A stretch of 64,000 nt of DNA from Parabacteroides faecalis (GCF_022809355.1 NZ_JAKZMM010000019.1:1-64000); one strand, 5' to 3'; shown: positions 44,318-53,974, counted from the stretch's first letter. Program-made: numbers and translations. The notes: a model not told the origin generated them from the letters alone.

Positions 44318-44390
44318 AAAAAAGAAAAGGTTGTCATCACGACAACCAATCTTCATTGCTAACCTTAAATCTAATACCATGAAAAACACA
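44318..44390 (-). ncRNA. Candidate small RNA with own promoter and intrinsic terminator
   Basis: On the minus strand TATATTTG (44401-44394) is a good -7 box. About 40 bases later comes the stem GGTTGTC/GACAACC (44347-44341 with 44335-44329, five-base loop), followed directly by TTTTCTTTTTT (44328-44318), a complete intrinsic terminator. The predicted RNA is about 70 bases. It includes a short frame from an ATG at 44379 (MVLDLRLAMKIGCRDD and onward) that runs through the hairpin. On the plus strand the hairpin has no T-run, so the minus orientation is preferred. The -33 region is weak. Conservation was not tested. Confidence 0.5.
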
Positions 44391-44624
44391 GTGCAAATAT
44401 AGAGGTTTTATGTTATTCAGCATAATTTTGCGGCATAAAATCACTGCATTTAACTTGATTTATTATTTGGAAACGCTTTTAAGCTAAAAAGGACTCTTTG
44501 AAGCAGGAAAAATGCTCCAATGAAGTCTGTTACAAAGCCCTATGAGCTTGCGAAACCTTCCTTTTGACTGATTACAGACAAATGCTCCAAAGGACAGAAG
44601 GCTCTTCGATAATTGAATTTTTTG

Positions 44625-44632
44625 TATATTTG
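44625..44632 (+). promoter_or_regulatory. Likely -7 box of lepA
   Basis: TATATTTG lies 33 bases before the lepA ATG. The -33 element is only partial. Confidence 0.4.
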
Positions 44633-44665
44633 CAAACAGAAATGATTTAAGATACAAAGGACTAA

Positions 44666-46453
44666 ATGAAGAATATCCGCAATTTTTGTATTATTGCTCA
44701 TATTGACCATGGGAAAAGTACCCTGGCAGACCGTTTGTTGGAATATACGAATACGGTAGAAGGCAGAGATATGCAAGATCAGGTATTGGATGATATGGAC
44801 TTGGAACGTGAACGAGGTATTACGATCAAGAGCCATGCTATCCAGATGAATTATACCTACAAAGGCGAAAGTTATATATTGAATCTGATTGATACGCCGG
44901 GGCACGTTGACTTTTCGTATGAAGTATCACGTTCGATTGCGGCTTGCGAAGGAGCATTGCTGATTGTGGATGCATCGCAAGGAGTTCAGGCGCAGACAAT
45001 ATCCAATCTTTACATGGCAATTGAGAATGATCTGGAGATTATTCCGGTTTTGAATAAGATTGATTTGCCGAGTGCCATGCCGGAAGAAGTTGAAGATGAA
45101 ATCATCGACTTGTTGGGTTGTGACCGGAGTGATATTCTGCGTGCCAGTGGAAAGACGGGAGAAGGTGTGGAAGATGTATTGAACGCAATTGTAGAACGTG
45201 TTCCTGCTCCTAAAGGTGATCCGGAAGCTCCGTTGCAATGCTTGATTTTCGACTCTGTATTCAATTCTTTCCGGGGAATCATTGCTTATTTCAAGGTAGA
45301 AAATGGGGTGATCCGCAAAGGTGATCACGTGAAGTTCATTGCCACCGGTAAGGAATATGATGCTGATGAGGTGGGAGTTTTGAAGTTGGAGATGTCTCCT
45401 CGGGATGAAGTTCGTACAGGCGATGTAGGTTATATTATTTCCGGTATTAAAACGTCTAAGGAAGTTCGGGTGGGAGATACGATTACCCATGTAGCCCGTC
45501 CGGCATCGGAAGCCATCGCCGGTTTTGAGGAAGTAAAGCCGATGGTCTTTGCCGGAGTTTATCCGATCGAGACGGAAGACTTCGAAAATTTGCGCGCTTC
45601 ATTGGAAAAGTTACAGTTGAACGATGCGTCTTTGACTTTCCAGCCGGAAAGTTCTGCGGCCTTGGGATTTGGTTTCCGTTGCGGTTTCTTGGGATTGTTG
45701 CACATGGAGATTGTTCAGGAACGTTTGGATCGTGAGTTTAATATGAATGTGATCACGACGGTTCCGAACGTATCATATCTGGTATATGATAAGAAAGGAA
45801 ACTGTAAGGAAGTACATAATCCGAGCGGTTTGCCCGATCCGACGTTGATTGATCATATTGAAGAACCTTATATTCGGGCGTCTGTCATAACGAACACAAC
45901 TTATATCGGACCGATTATGACTTTGTGTTTGGGCAAACGGGGTATTCTGGTGAAGCAGAATTATATTTCAGGTGACCGTGTTGAGATTATCTATGATTTG
46001 CCTTTAGGAGAAATCGTTATCGACTTCTACGACAAGCTGAAGAGTATTTCGAAAGGATATGCTTCCTTCGATTATCATTTGCATGATTACCGTCCGAGTA
46101 AGTTGGTGAAGTTGGATATTCTGTTGAACGGAGAACCGGTGGATGCGCTTTCAACACTGACTCATATCGACAACAGTGTTACCTTTGGTCGCCGGATGTG
46201 TGAGAAGCTGAAGGAACTAATCCCGCGGCAACAGTTTGAAATTGCTATTCAGGCAGCTATTGGGGCAAAGATCATTGCGCGTGAAACCATCAAGGCTGTA
46301 CGAAAAGATGTGACAGCCAAGTGTTATGGTGGTGACGTTTCGCGTAAGCGTAAGCTGTTGGAAAAGCAGAAAGAAGGAAAGAAGCGAATGAAACAGATCG
46401 GAACCGTAGAAGTTCCACAGAAAGCGTTCCTGGCTGTATTGAAACTGGATTAA
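44666..46453 (+). CDS. lepA: Elongation factor 4 (translation GTPase LepA)
   Basis: LepA is a ribosome-bound GTPase that helps in translation and ribosome assembly under stress. The GTP-binding domain has AHIDHGKST (residues 11-19), RGITIKSH (switch I), DTPGH and NKIDLPSA. Domains II, III and V follow as in EF-G, and the LepA-specific C-terminal domain is present ([20 protein letters not shown] and [20 protein letters not shown]). The length of 595 residues is standard and ATG at 44666 gives the canonical [19 protein letters not shown]. It is a single-gene unit closed by a strong terminator at 46476. Confidence 0.98.
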   Translation: MKNIRNFCIIAHIDHGKSTLADRLLEYTNTVEGRDMQDQVLDDMDLERERGITIKSHAIQMNYTYKGESYILNLIDTPGHVDFSYEVSRSIAACEGALLIVDASQGVQAQTISNLYMAIENDLEIIPVLNKIDLPSAMPEEVEDEIIDLLGCDRSDILRASGKTGEGVEDVLNAIVERVPAPKGDPEAPLQCLIFDSVFNSFRGIIAYFKVENGVIRKGDHVKFIATGKEYDADEVGVLKLEMSPRDEVRTGDVGYIISGIKTSKEVRVGDTITHVARPASEAIAGFEEVKPMVFAGVYPIETEDFENLRASLEKLQLNDASLTFQPESSAALGFGFRCGFLGLLHMEIVQERLDREFNMNVITTVPNVSYLVYDKKGNCKEVHNPSGLPDPTLIDHIEEPYIRASVITNTTYIGPIMTLCLGKRGILVKQNYISGDRVEIIYDLPLGEIVIDFYDKLKSISKGYASFDYHLHDYRPSKLVKLDILLNGEPVDALSTLTHIDNSVTFGRRMCEKLKELIPRQQFEIAIQAAIGAKIIARETIKAVRKDVTAKCYGGDVSRKRKLLEKQKEGKKRMKQIGTVEVPQKAFLAVLKLD

Positions 46454-46475
46454 GTAACAAACGGTTATAAAGGAA

Positions 46476-46521
46476 AAGATCACAAAGTGTAGAGATTTAT
46501 TCTCAGGCACTTTGTGATCTT
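46476..46521 (+). terminator. Intrinsic terminator of lepA
   Basis: Fourteen-base-pair perfect stem AAGATCACAAAGTG/CACTTTGTGATCTT followed by TTTG and TTTT. It separates the convergent lepA and 5'-nucleotidase-like genes. Confidence 0.88.
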
Positions 46522-46548
46522 TTTGTTTTAGAGAAGGTTCGTTATTGC

Positions 46549-48270
46549 TTATTCAAACAATAGCTTAGCGTCTCTTTCGGCAGCCTTTTGAGTCCATGCC
46601 TCCGGAATCATCTTCCATTGGTTGAGTGGCTGCGGAGACAAAGTTTTCTTATCTTTGATATACTGGATCATGTAGTAGCGAAGATCTTTTTCTGTTGCAT
46701 TGACAATCCGGTCTTTTAACTGATCTTGTGGGATACCCGCCCCTTTAGTCAACAGTTCGCCGCCACCGTTACCACGATATGAGTTGAGAGCCACACGATA
46801 AGTCTTGTTAAGATCAAATGGTTCTCCATTAGCCAGGCTCTGGATCGTTATCTTTTGTCCGGCAGGTTTTGTTACATCGACAGTATAGATGATTCCGGCA
46901 GCCGAATCAAAGTTGAAGCTAGGATTCGTAAAGGTATACCCATTGCCGTCTTTCCGTTCTGTCAATAAAAGGAGATGATCGTCGGCTGATTGCATTTGGT
47001 TTGTCCAGATGGCATAAGATTCTTCGAGAAAGCCTTTGATCTCTTTTCCGGTCAGCTCCATGGTATAGAGCATGTTCTCATACTTATATAAGTTGAACAT
47101 ATCACTGATCCGAATGTCTCCTTCCTTGATTTCGGCATCAAACGAAAGTGGAGCGGCAAAAGAGATGTCGGCTCCGGTCAGATCGAGTTGCAGGGAATGA
47201 ATGAAATCAATAAACGCTGACGGACCGAAATAGGCAGGGCGGGTAGAGATAGTCTCGGTAAAAGTACCGACTTTCTCTGAAACGAAGGTCTTGACTGCCT
47301 GATATTGGGGAGTAAACTGAGTCATGAATTCTTGACTTGGCTGTAGTTTATCCATGTCTGTCAGTGTTCCTTGAATACTTTTTCGTACGACTTTATCTCC
47401 GTCGACTGTTAGACTGATTTCTATATCACCGACTGTTCTTCCGTTATTCGCCGGATTGATCAGCAAGACGGAATCACCTTGGGCATTTGCTATCTTTCCG
47501 CAGAAACGGCGATGGTCATGTCCCATCATAATGATATCGAAGCCCGGAATGCATTCAGCTATTTCAGCAGAAGCGTCTTCCCGATATTTCCCGGCAACCG
47601 TACGAGCTTCTTTCCCGGCATGGAAGAGTCCGATAACTACATCCGGCTTTTCTTTTTCCTGAATGATCGGAATCCATTTGCGGGCTGTCTGTTCCATATC
47701 GGCAAAAGAAAGACCTTTCCACAATGTTTCGGGTAACCAAGTCGGAATAGCCGGTGTGATCATACCTAAAACAGCTATTTTGATACCATCACGTTCAATA
47801 ATTTCATACGGCTTTAAATACGGTTGTCCGTCGGAAGTACGGATAATATTCGCTCCTAAAACCGGGAAATTACATTGCTTGATCCAGCGGTCGTAAACTG
47901 AATGTCCGGCTTCTACGTCATGATTTCCCATATTCCCGACAACGAATCCCATGTAATTCATCATGGCAGCTGTAATATGCGTTGAAACCGTATCCATGAA
48001 GTTGTAATAATAGGCAGAAGGTTGTCCTTGCAGAATATCCCCATTGTCCATCAGCAACAAATTATCTCCGTAAGTCTGACGTTCTTGCTGTACATAGGTA
48101 TATACGCGGGCAAAACTACCGTTCCAGTCTTGTTGCGTGATAAAATTGTAAGGGAAAAAGTTGCCATGTATGTCGCTTGTTTCAATCAGCTTAAGCTTGA
48201 CTTCGCGCGTAGTGGCAGAGAGGCTTAGGAAAGCCCACAATAAAAGAAAAATACTTGAAATTCGTTTCAT
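46549..48270 (-). CDS. Periplasmic 5'-nucleotidase / 2',3'-cyclic-nucleotide phosphodiesterase-type metallophosphatase
   Basis: This is a secreted two-domain enzyme of the UshA/CpdB group. After a signal peptide (about residues 1-21) comes the calcineurin-like metallophosphatase domain with the metal motifs SDIHGNFFP, NGDILQG, GNMGNHDVE and GHDHR. The C-terminal 5'-nucleotidase substrate domain (about 330-540) has NSYRGNGGGELL. It would dephosphorylate nucleotides or cyclic nucleotides in the periplasm for nucleoside uptake. The frame extends to 48330, but ATG at 48270 gives the signal peptide and a normal 573 residues. The gene stands after the terminator of the serC operon on the same strand. 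Confidence 0.9.
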   Translation of the reverse strand: MKRISSIFLLLWAFLSLSATTREVKLKLIETSDIHGNFFPYNFITQQDWNGSFARVYTYVQQERQTYGDNLLLMDNGDILQGQPSAYYYNFMDTVSTHITAAMMNYMGFVVGNMGNHDVEAGHSVYDRWIKQCNFPVLGANIIRTSDGQPYLKPYEIIERDGIKIAVLGMITPAIPTWLPETLWKGLSFADMEQTARKWIPIIQEKEKPDVVIGLFHAGKEARTVAGKYREDASAEIAECIPGFDIIMMGHDHRRFCGKIANAQGDSVLLINPANNGRTVGDIEISLTVDGDKVVRKSIQGTLTDMDKLQPSQEFMTQFTPQYQAVKTFVSEKVGTFTETISTRPAYFGPSAFIDFIHSLQLDLTGADISFAAPLSFDAEIKEGDIRISDMFNLYKYENMLYTMELTGKEIKGFLEESYAIWTNQMQSADDHLLLLTERKDGNGYTFTNPSFNFDSAAGIIYTVDVTKPAGQKITIQSLANGEPFDLNKTYRVALNSYRGNGGGELLTKGAGIPQDQLKDRIVNATEKDLRYYMIQYIKDKKTLSPQPLNQWKMIPEAWTQKAAERDAKLLFE

Positions 48271-48317
48271 AAAACGGGTATTAAAGATCTGTATTGATAA
48301 AACGGTACAAAAATAAC

Positions 48318-48380
48318 ACAGACCAGACAAACTTCCTTGTTCGGATATGTGAAAATCTGATGAAAGTTTGGCTGGTCTGT
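48318..48380 (-). terminator. Terminator of the serC-serA-DUF1015 operon
   Basis: A 17-base-pair stem with one mismatch (48318-48334 with 48364-48380) lies 80 bases past the DUF1015 stop codon. A further short palindrome, AGTCGGG/CCCGACT at 48411-48427, lies between. Confidence 0.7.
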
Positions 48381-48459
48381 ATCTTTATGACCTTATTTCC
48401 GAATTATATCAGTCGGGATTCCCGACTATGAGGAAAATATTCCATTCGGATATTTGAGT

Positions 48460-49707
48460 TTATTCCAATTTATGAATGACTAAACCTGAACGAAGCTTCG
48501 GTTCGAACCATGTTGTTTTCGGCGGCATGATATTACCCGTGTCGGCAATGTCCATTAATTGTTTCATTGTAACGGGATAAAGAGCCAATGCCATTTTCAT
48601 TTCTCCGCTGTCAACTCTTTTCTTCAATTCGCCTAAGCCACGGATACCTCCGACGAAGTCTATTCGTTTATCTGAACGCAGGTCCTTGATGTTCAAGATT
48701 TCATTCAGGATCAGATTTGAAGAAATCGTAACATCCAGTACTCCGATCGGATCACTGTCGTCGTATGTGCCCGGTTTGGCTGTCAGTGAATACCAGTTTC
48801 CATCCAAGTACAAAGAGAAATTATGCAGACAAGCCGGCTTGTAAATATCAACCCCTTTGCATTCTACGGTAAAGTTCTTCTTCAGTTTTTCCAAGAAGGC
48901 TTCAGGTGTCAGTCCGTTCAGGTCTTTCACTACCCGATTATAGTCGATGATTGTCAACTGGTCATCCGGGAAACAGACTGCCATGAAATAATTGTACTCT
49001 TCATCTCCGCGATGATTCGGATTCTGCTGGGCTTTCTCGGCGCCAACCAAAGCTGCTGCAGCTGAACGATGATGACCGTCGGCAATATACAGTGCAGGAA
49101 TCTGGGCGAACAATTCCGTAATCCGGCGAATATCCTCTTCCTGATCAATTACCCAGAAAGTATGTCCGAAACCATCACCCGGAGCAATGAAGTCGTATTC
49201 CGGCTTTTTGGCTGTATACTTGGCAATGATTTTGTTGAGCTCGTCGTTATGTGGATAGGCAAAGAATACCGGTTCGATGTTAGCATTATTAACGCGCACA
49301 TGTTTCATTCGGTCTTCTTCTTTATCGCGACGGGTCAATTCATGCTTTTTAATCACACCATTCATGTAATCAGGTACATAAGCACATACGACAAGTCCGT
49401 ATTGAATCTTCCCGTTCATGGTCTGGGCATAAACGTAATAACATTCTTTCGGATCTTGTACCAGCCAGCCTTTTTCCTGGAACATATTGAAGTTCTCGGC
49501 AGCTTTCTTATATACTTCAGGCGCATGTTCATCAGTGCCGACCGGAAAGTCTATTTCCGGTCGGATAATATGATACAGAGATTTTTCATTACCTTTGGCT
49601 TCTTCGCGTGCTTCATCCGAATTCAGCACATCGTATGGCCGTGAAGCAACCTGTTCCACCAAGTCTTTCGGTGGACGAATTCCTTTAAATGGTTTTATCG
49701 TAGCCAT
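48460..49707 (-). CDS. DUF1015 family protein
   Basis: This 415-residue protein is of the DUF1015 family, widespread in bacteria and of unproven function. Typical features are the start FKGIRPPKDLVEQVASRPYDVLNSDEA, the central ADGHHRSAAA motif (about residue 208) and a C-terminal LRSDKRIDFVGGIRGL. The His-rich ADGHHR looks like a catalytic or metal site; a kinase-like role in serine metabolism has been proposed for related proteins because of repeated linkage to serA/serC. Here it is the third gene, only 3 bases after serA, which strengthens such a link. No signal peptide or membrane span is present. Confidence 0.9.
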   Translation of the reverse strand: MATIKPFKGIRPPKDLVEQVASRPYDVLNSDEAREEAKGNEKSLYHIIRPEIDFPVGTDEHAPEVYKKAAENFNMFQEKGWLVQDPKECYYVYAQTMNGKIQYGLVVCAYVPDYMNGVIKKHELTRRDKEEDRMKHVRVNNANIEPVFFAYPHNDELNKIIAKYTAKKPEYDFIAPGDGFGHTFWVIDQEEDIRRITELFAQIPALYIADGHHRSAAAALVGAEKAQQNPNHRGDEEYNYFMAVCFPDDQLTIIDYNRVVKDLNGLTPEAFLEKLKKNFTVECKGVDIYKPACLHNFSLYLDGNWYSLTAKPGTYDDSDPIGVLDVTISSNLILNEILNIKDLRSDKRIDFVGGIRGLGELKKRVDSGEMKMALALYPVTMKQLMDIADTGNIMPPKTTWFEPKLRSGLVIHKLE

Positions 49708-49710
49708 ACC

Positions 49711-50634
49711 TTATTTATTTACTCTGAATTTCTCAATACCTTCTTTCAAGAAACCTTCGATCTGATGAGCAGCAGCAATACCGGCATTGATATTGGCTTC
49801 GGCAGTCTGTGCACCCATCTTTTTCGGTGTAGAGAAATAACGGCCGGCAAATTTAGCTGTGAATTCATCATTAGCTGCTGGCATGATATCCGTTAAGTAC
49901 TTTAAGTCAGTACGTTCTTCCATCAATTGGATTAATTCGGCTTCATTGATGACTTCTTTGCGGGCAGTATTCACTAAAATACCACCTTTCGGCATTTTAC
50001 CGACCAAAGCCGCATTGATTGAGTTCTTGGTTTCTGCAGTAGCCGGAATGTGGAGCGATACAATGTTGCATGTTTCATACAGAGCCTCGGCTGAATCAAC
50101 TGCTTTTACACCAGCTTCTTCAATGACTTCTTTCGGACAGAATGCATCGTATGCATATACTTCCATACCAAAACCTTGTGCAATGCGGGCAACATTTCTA
50201 CCCACGTTTCCGAATGCATGGATACCCAGTTTCTTTCCTTTCAATTCAGTTCCAGAAGTTCCGTTGTAGAAATTACGTACAGCCATGACCATCATACCAA
50301 AGGCCAGTTCGGCTACCGCATTTGAATTCTGTCCTGGAGTATTCATGACGCATACTTGATGGGCAGTAGCAGCATCCAGATCAACATTATCATATCCGGC
50401 GCCGGCACGTACCACGATTTTCAGTTGCTGGGCAGCATCCAAAACTTCTTTATCGACTTTGTCACTGCGGATAATTAATGCATCAACATCTTTTACGGCA
50501 TCAAGTAATTGAGCTTTCTCGGTATATTTTTCTAATAATACCAATTCGTCTCCCGCTTGTTCTACTACTTCGCGGATACCTTTCACTGCTATCGCTGCAA
50601 AAGGCTTTTCGGTTGCTACTAATATCTTAGCCAT
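49711..50634 (-). CDS. serA: D-3-phosphoglycerate dehydrogenase, short Lys-type (type IIIK-like)
   Basis: The enzyme oxidises 3-phosphoglycerate to 3-phosphohydroxypyruvate, the first step of serine synthesis. The NAD-binding motif is GIHAFGNVGRNVARIA (about residues 137-152), and conserved RAGAGYDNVD, NTARKEVI and the acidic TDIMPAANDEF region follow. At 307 residues it has no ACT or intervening domain. Where most PGDHs have a catalytic His (TPHIGA), this one reads TPKKMGAQT. That is the Lys variant known from the short Entamoeba-type enzymes. The frame opens at a TTG at 50640; ATG at 50634 is preferred, two bases after the serC stop. Confidence 0.94.
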   Translation of the reverse strand: MAKILVATEKPFAAIAVKGIREVVEQAGDELVLLEKYTEKAQLLDAVKDVDALIIRSDKVDKEVLDAAQQLKIVVRAGAGYDNVDLDAATAHQVCVMNTPGQNSNAVAELAFGMMVMAVRNFYNGTSGTELKGKKLGIHAFGNVGRNVARIAQGFGMEVYAYDAFCPKEVIEEAGVKAVDSAEALYETCNIVSLHIPATAETKNSINAALVGKMPKGGILVNTARKEVINEAELIQLMEERTDLKYLTDIMPAANDEFTAKFAGRYFSTPKKMGAQTAEANINAGIAAAHQIEGFLKEGIEKFRVNK

Positions 50635-50636
50635 AA

Positions 50637-51704
50637 TCAATGCAGTTTTTCAAATTCTTTCATTGCGTCAATCAATACTTCTACGCTGCTCTTCGGCATT
50701 GCGTTATATAAAGATGCGCGGAAACCACCGACAGAACGGTGTCCTTTAATACCAACAATACCTTTGGAAGCGGCAAAGGTGTTAAATTCGGCTTCCAACT
50801 CCTTGTATTCGTCATTCATAACGAAGCATACATTCATGATAGAACGATCTTCCGGCACAACGGTTCCGCGGAATAGTTTGTTGCGGTCTATTTCATCATA
50901 AAGGATAGCTGCATTTTCTTTGTCTTTCTTTTCCATAGCAGCAATACCACCTTGTGCTTTATACCATTTCAAAGTCTGTAATGCAGAATAAATAGGTAAT
51001 ACAGGAGGTGTATTGAACATAGATTCCTTATCAATATGTGTCTTATAATTCAGCATGGTAGGAATCGGACGATCTACATGACCCAATGCATCTGTACGGA
51101 CGATAACCAATGTAACGCCGGCAGGAGCCAAGTTCTTTTGTGCACCGGCATAAATCAGATCATATTTAGAGGCATCGATCGGACGAGAGAAGATATCAGA
51201 AGACATATCTGCTACCAAGCGAGCTTTGACATCCAGATCTTCACGAATTTCAGTTCCATAAATCGTATTGTTGGTTGTAATATGAAAATAATCAACATCT
51301 TCAGGTACAGTATATCCCTTTGGAATATATGTATAGTTTTTATCTTTTGAAGATGCCACTACATCAACTTCACCAAATAATTTGGCTTCTTTAATAGCCT
51401 TTGAAGCCCAAGTTCCCGTATCTAGGTAAGCAGCCTTCTTACTTAACAAGTTATAAGGAACCATACAGAATTGCATACTGGCGCCACCGCCTAAGAATAC
51501 TACTTCATAACCGGCTGGTAAATCAAGTAATTCCTTGATCAACGCTCGCGTTTCATCCATAACGGCTACAAATTCTTTACTACGATGAGATATTTCTAGA
51601 ATAGACAATCCCATACCTGCGAAGTTTTCTATCGCTTCAGCTGTGTTTTTGATAGTAAAATCGCTTAAAATCGACGGTCCTGCATAAAAATTGTGCTTCT
51701 TCAT
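50637..51704 (-). CDS. serC: Phosphoserine aminotransferase
   Basis: This PLP enzyme converts 3-phosphohydroxypyruvate plus glutamate to phosphoserine, the second step of serine synthesis. Family hallmarks are the start [20 protein letters not shown], the GGGASMQF phosphate-binding region, and the PLP lysine in [13 protein letters not shown] (about residue 195). The end [20 protein letters not shown] is characteristic of the SerC fold. It is the first gene of serC-serA-DUF1015. The frame opens at a TTG at 51710, but ATG at 51704 is the natural start, giving 355 residues. The promoter at 51760-51790 lies just upstream. Confidence 0.97.
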   Translation of the reverse strand: MKKHNFYAGPSILSDFTIKNTAEAIENFAGMGLSILEISHRSKEFVAVMDETRALIKELLDLPAGYEVVFLGGGASMQFCMVPYNLLSKKAAYLDTGTWASKAIKEAKLFGEVDVVASSKDKNYTYIPKGYTVPEDVDYFHITTNNTIYGTEIREDLDVKARLVADMSSDIFSRPIDASKYDLIYAGAQKNLAPAGVTLVIVRTDALGHVDRPIPTMLNYKTHIDKESMFNTPPVLPIYSALQTLKWYKAQGGIAAMEKKDKENAAILYDEIDRNKLFRGTVVPEDRSIMNVCFVMNDEYKELEAEFNTFAASKGIVGIKGHRSVGGFRASLYNAMPKSSVEVLIDAMKEFEKLH

Positions 51705-51759
51705 ATGCAATTATATTTAGTTAATGTAACAATTTGTCACTTTCATAATTGAAAGTCGT

Positions 51760-51790
51760 CTAAAGTAGAAATTTTTTTGGAAGTAACAAA
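51760..51790 (-). promoter_or_regulatory. Promoter of serC
   Basis: On the minus strand TTTG (51790-51787), a 19-base spacer and TACTTTAG (51767-51760, one mismatch to TAnnTTTG). The leader would be about 50 bases. Confidence 0.5.
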
Positions 51791-51868
51791 ACTTTTTCGG
51801 GAAAAATATAAGGATAGTTTTTCAGTGTTTCAATTTGTAAGTAACAAAACGTCCTGTGTTTCATATTG

Positions 51869-51932
51869 ACAAAACTAACGAGAATTATTTTTGATTTTCG
51901 TATGTTTTGAAAATAAAACTCGTTAGTTTTGT
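51869..51932 (-). terminator. Long hairpin downstream of rarA
   Basis: Fourteen-base-pair perfect stem ACAAAACTAACGAG (51869-51882) with CTCGTTAGTTTTGT (51919-51932) and a 36-base AT-rich loop. It sits 35 bases past the rarA stop codon, so it is the probable terminator despite the large loop. Confidence 0.6.
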
Positions 51933-51966
51933 TGGGAGATATTTATAGGGATAGGAGAAAACTGTT

Positions 51967-53241
51967 TTATTTGTCAAAACGACTTCCCCATAACTTCTTC
52001 ATTTGTTCGGTTAATTTGTATTCCGCCGGATTTTCTTGCCCATGCCAGATACGTTGATTTAGTATTTCTTGAGGTAGATAATCTTGTTTGATGAAGTGAT
52101 TTTCGTAATCATGGGCATATTTGTATTCCTTTCCGTAATTTAATTCAGCCATCAGTTGCGTAGGAGCATTCCGCAGATGAAGAGGTACGGGTAAGTTACC
52201 GGTTCGGTTTACCAGTTCCAGCGCATCATTAATTGCCTTATACGCTGAGTTACTTTTAGGACTACATGCTAAATAGATGGTTGTTTCGGCCAACGGAATC
52301 CGTCCTTCGGGCCAGCCTATTTTTTGTACCGTATCAAAACAAGCATTAGCCAGCAGGAGTGCATTCGGATTGGCTAAACCTATATCTTCGGCAGCTGAAA
52401 TACACAAACGGCGTGCGATGAATTTGGGATCTTCTCCTCCTGCCACCATACGTGCCAGCCAATAGATAGCACCATCGGGATCGCTGCCACGGATAGATTT
52501 GATAAAAGCCGAAATGATATCGTAGTGCATTTCTCCTCCTTTATCGTATGCTGCCGGATTTTCTTGCAGTCGGTCAGTAACCTTTTGGTCGGTTATCACA
52601 ATGTCGTTACTTTCTTCGGCAGAGATAACCAGTTCCAATATATTTAATAGTTTGCGGGCATCGCCACCGGAATAACGGAGCAGAGCATCTGTCTCTTTTA
52701 GTTGAATATGCTTTTCCTTTAATATTATATCTTCTGTGATGGCTCGATGTAATAACTGGAGAAGATCGTCTTTCCCTAATGATTTCAGCACATAGACTTG
52801 GCATCGGGACAGTAAAGGCCGGATGACTTCGAAGGAAGGATTCTCGGTTGTGGCTCCGATTAGTGTAACAACACCCGTCTCGACCGCATTTAATAAAGAA
52901 TCTTGCTGTGATTTACTGAATCGATGAATTTCATCAATGAACAGAATAGGAGATACCGTATTGAAGAAACGATTACCTTTCGCTTTTTCAATGACGTCGC
53001 GGACATCTTTGACACCTGAATTGATGGCACTCAATGTATAAAAAGGAGTTTCCAATTTTTGGGATATGATTTGGGCTAATGTCGTTTTTCCCACTCCCGG
53101 AGGTCCCCATAAGATGAAAGAAGGCACTCTTCCTGCATCTATCATTTTACGTAAAACGGCACCCGATCCGACCAAATGTTTTTGTCCGATGTATTCATCC
53201 AGTGTCTTTGGACGTAATCTCTCTGCTAACGGCTGATTCAT
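51967..53241 (-). CDS. rarA: Replication-associated recombination ATPase RarA (MgsA)
   Basis: RarA is a AAA+ ATPase that acts at stalled replication forks and is related to clamp-loader subunits and eukaryotic WRNIP1. Walker A is GPPGVGKTT (residues 46-54) and Walker B LFIDEIHRF (about 100-108). The sensor/arginine-finger region (GATTENPSFEVIRPLLSRC) follows, and the C-terminal tetramerisation domain (KSIRGSDPDGAIYWLARMV, ICISAAEDIGLANP-like, YLPQEI) is present. The 424 residues are normal. It is a single-gene unit with a hairpin after it, separated by 230 bases from the sigma-factor gene upstream. Confidence 0.97.
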   Translation of the reverse strand: MNQPLAERLRPKTLDEYIGQKHLVGSGAVLRKMIDAGRVPSFILWGPPGVGKTTLAQIISQKLETPFYTLSAINSGVKDVRDVIEKAKGNRFFNTVSPILFIDEIHRFSKSQQDSLLNAVETGVVTLIGATTENPSFEVIRPLLSRCQVYVLKSLGKDDLLQLLHRAITEDIILKEKHIQLKETDALLRYSGGDARKLLNILELVISAEESNDIVITDQKVTDRLQENPAAYDKGGEMHYDIISAFIKSIRGSDPDGAIYWLARMVAGGEDPKFIARRLCISAAEDIGLANPNALLLANACFDTVQKIGWPEGRIPLAETTIYLACSPKSNSAYKAINDALELVNRTGNLPVPLHLRNAPTQLMAELNYGKEYKYAHDYENHFIKQDYLPQEILNQRIWHGQENPAEYKLTEQMKKLWGSRFDK

Positions 53242-53345
53242 TCTCTTTTTTACTTTGTCAACGTATCGAATAAACAGAATCTAATCTGGAAAAACAAATG
53301 TACGAAAAGTTTTGGACAGTTGATTTGGGAAGTGGCTAAAAAACA

Positions 53346-53386
53346 ATCAGCGCATGATGTCAGGATAAATAACATCATGCGCTGAT
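53346..53386 (-). terminator. Intrinsic terminator of the ECF sigma factor gene at 53471
   Basis: Fifteen-base-pair perfect stem (53346-53360 with 53372-53386), followed on the minus strand by a TTTTTT run. It lies in the 229-base gap that otherwise holds nothing recognisable. Confidence 0.88.
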
Positions 53387-53470
53387 CTAATAAATGTTCG
53401 TATCTGAAACTTGTCCGAATATTACTGTTTCTATTTCTTAGAAGCGACGAACAAAGGTTTCATTTTTTTG

Positions 53471-53974
53471 TCAACGATAATCTTTCAACGTCTTCTGTAA
53501 TTCTTGACGGGCAAAGAAAATTCGGCTTTTGACTGTACCAAGCGGGAGACCTAGCTTTTCAGCTATTTCATTATACTTATATCCACTTACATACATAGAG
53601 AACGGAATCTTTAAATCCTTATTCAGATTCTCGATTGCTTTCGATATTTCTTGTATCTGGTAAGAACCTTCCGGAGAATCAAAGCCCGATTCATTCGTTA
53701 TATCTAAGTTGTATAAGTCCACACCTTGGTCAACAACCGTTTGTGTTCTGACGATTTTATGGTAGTTGTTGATAAAGATATTACGCATAATCGTCAACAC
53801 CCATCCTTTGAAGTTTACATTGTCGATGAACTTTTCCTGATTATCCAACACTTTCAACGTCGTGTCTTGCATCAGGTCTTGTGCATCTTCCCGATTGGCG
53901 GTAAGCATCAGAGCGAAGTTCATCATATTCTCCTGCATACCTAATAAATTCTTTTTAAATTGCAACGCGTTCAT
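53471..53974 (-). CDS. ECF-type RNA polymerase sigma factor (stress/envelope type)
   Basis: This 167-residue ECF sigma factor has region 2 at about residues 12-80 (NREDAQDLMQDTTLKVLDN and the WVLTIMRNIFINNYHK segment), and region 4 at about 110-165 (YKYNEIAEKLGLPLGTVKSR as helix-turn-helix). Unlike the sigma factor at 249-821 it has no FecR or transporter neighbour, so its signal and anti-sigma factor are not visible. The frame extends to 53986, but ATG at 53974 is the start. A minus-strand TATATTTG (54047-54040) gives a promoter and a leader of about 60 bases with the small hairpin ATGTTTTC/GAAAACAT (54017-54038). Confidence 0.93.
   Translation of the reverse strand: MNALQFKKNLLGMQENMMNFALMLTANREDAQDLMQDTTLKVLDNQEKFIDNVNFKGWVLTIMRNIFINNYHKIVRTQTVVDQGVDLYNLDITNESGFDSPEGSYQIQEISKAIENLNKDLKIPFSMYVSGYKYNEIAEKLGLPLGTVKSRIFFARQELQKTLKDYR

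Larger units (their letters stand above)
44269..44665. other. Intergenic region between the M23 peptidase gene and lepA
   Basis: It contains the minus-strand small-RNA candidate (44318-44401) and, close to lepA, the -7 box TATATTTG at 44625-44632. The phrase AAATGCTCCAA occurs twice, near 44510 and 44580. No protein gene is supported. Confidence 0.55.

Noticed and set aside
44510-44591. Repeated AAATGCTCCAA phrases upstream of lepA
   Set aside because: There are only two short copies about 70 bases apart, without symmetry or regular spacing; chance is likely.
44927-45490. A 187-codon minus-strand frame inside lepA
   Set aside because: It is entirely opposite the conserved GTPase gene; its residues mirror the codon bias of lepA and no domain is visible.
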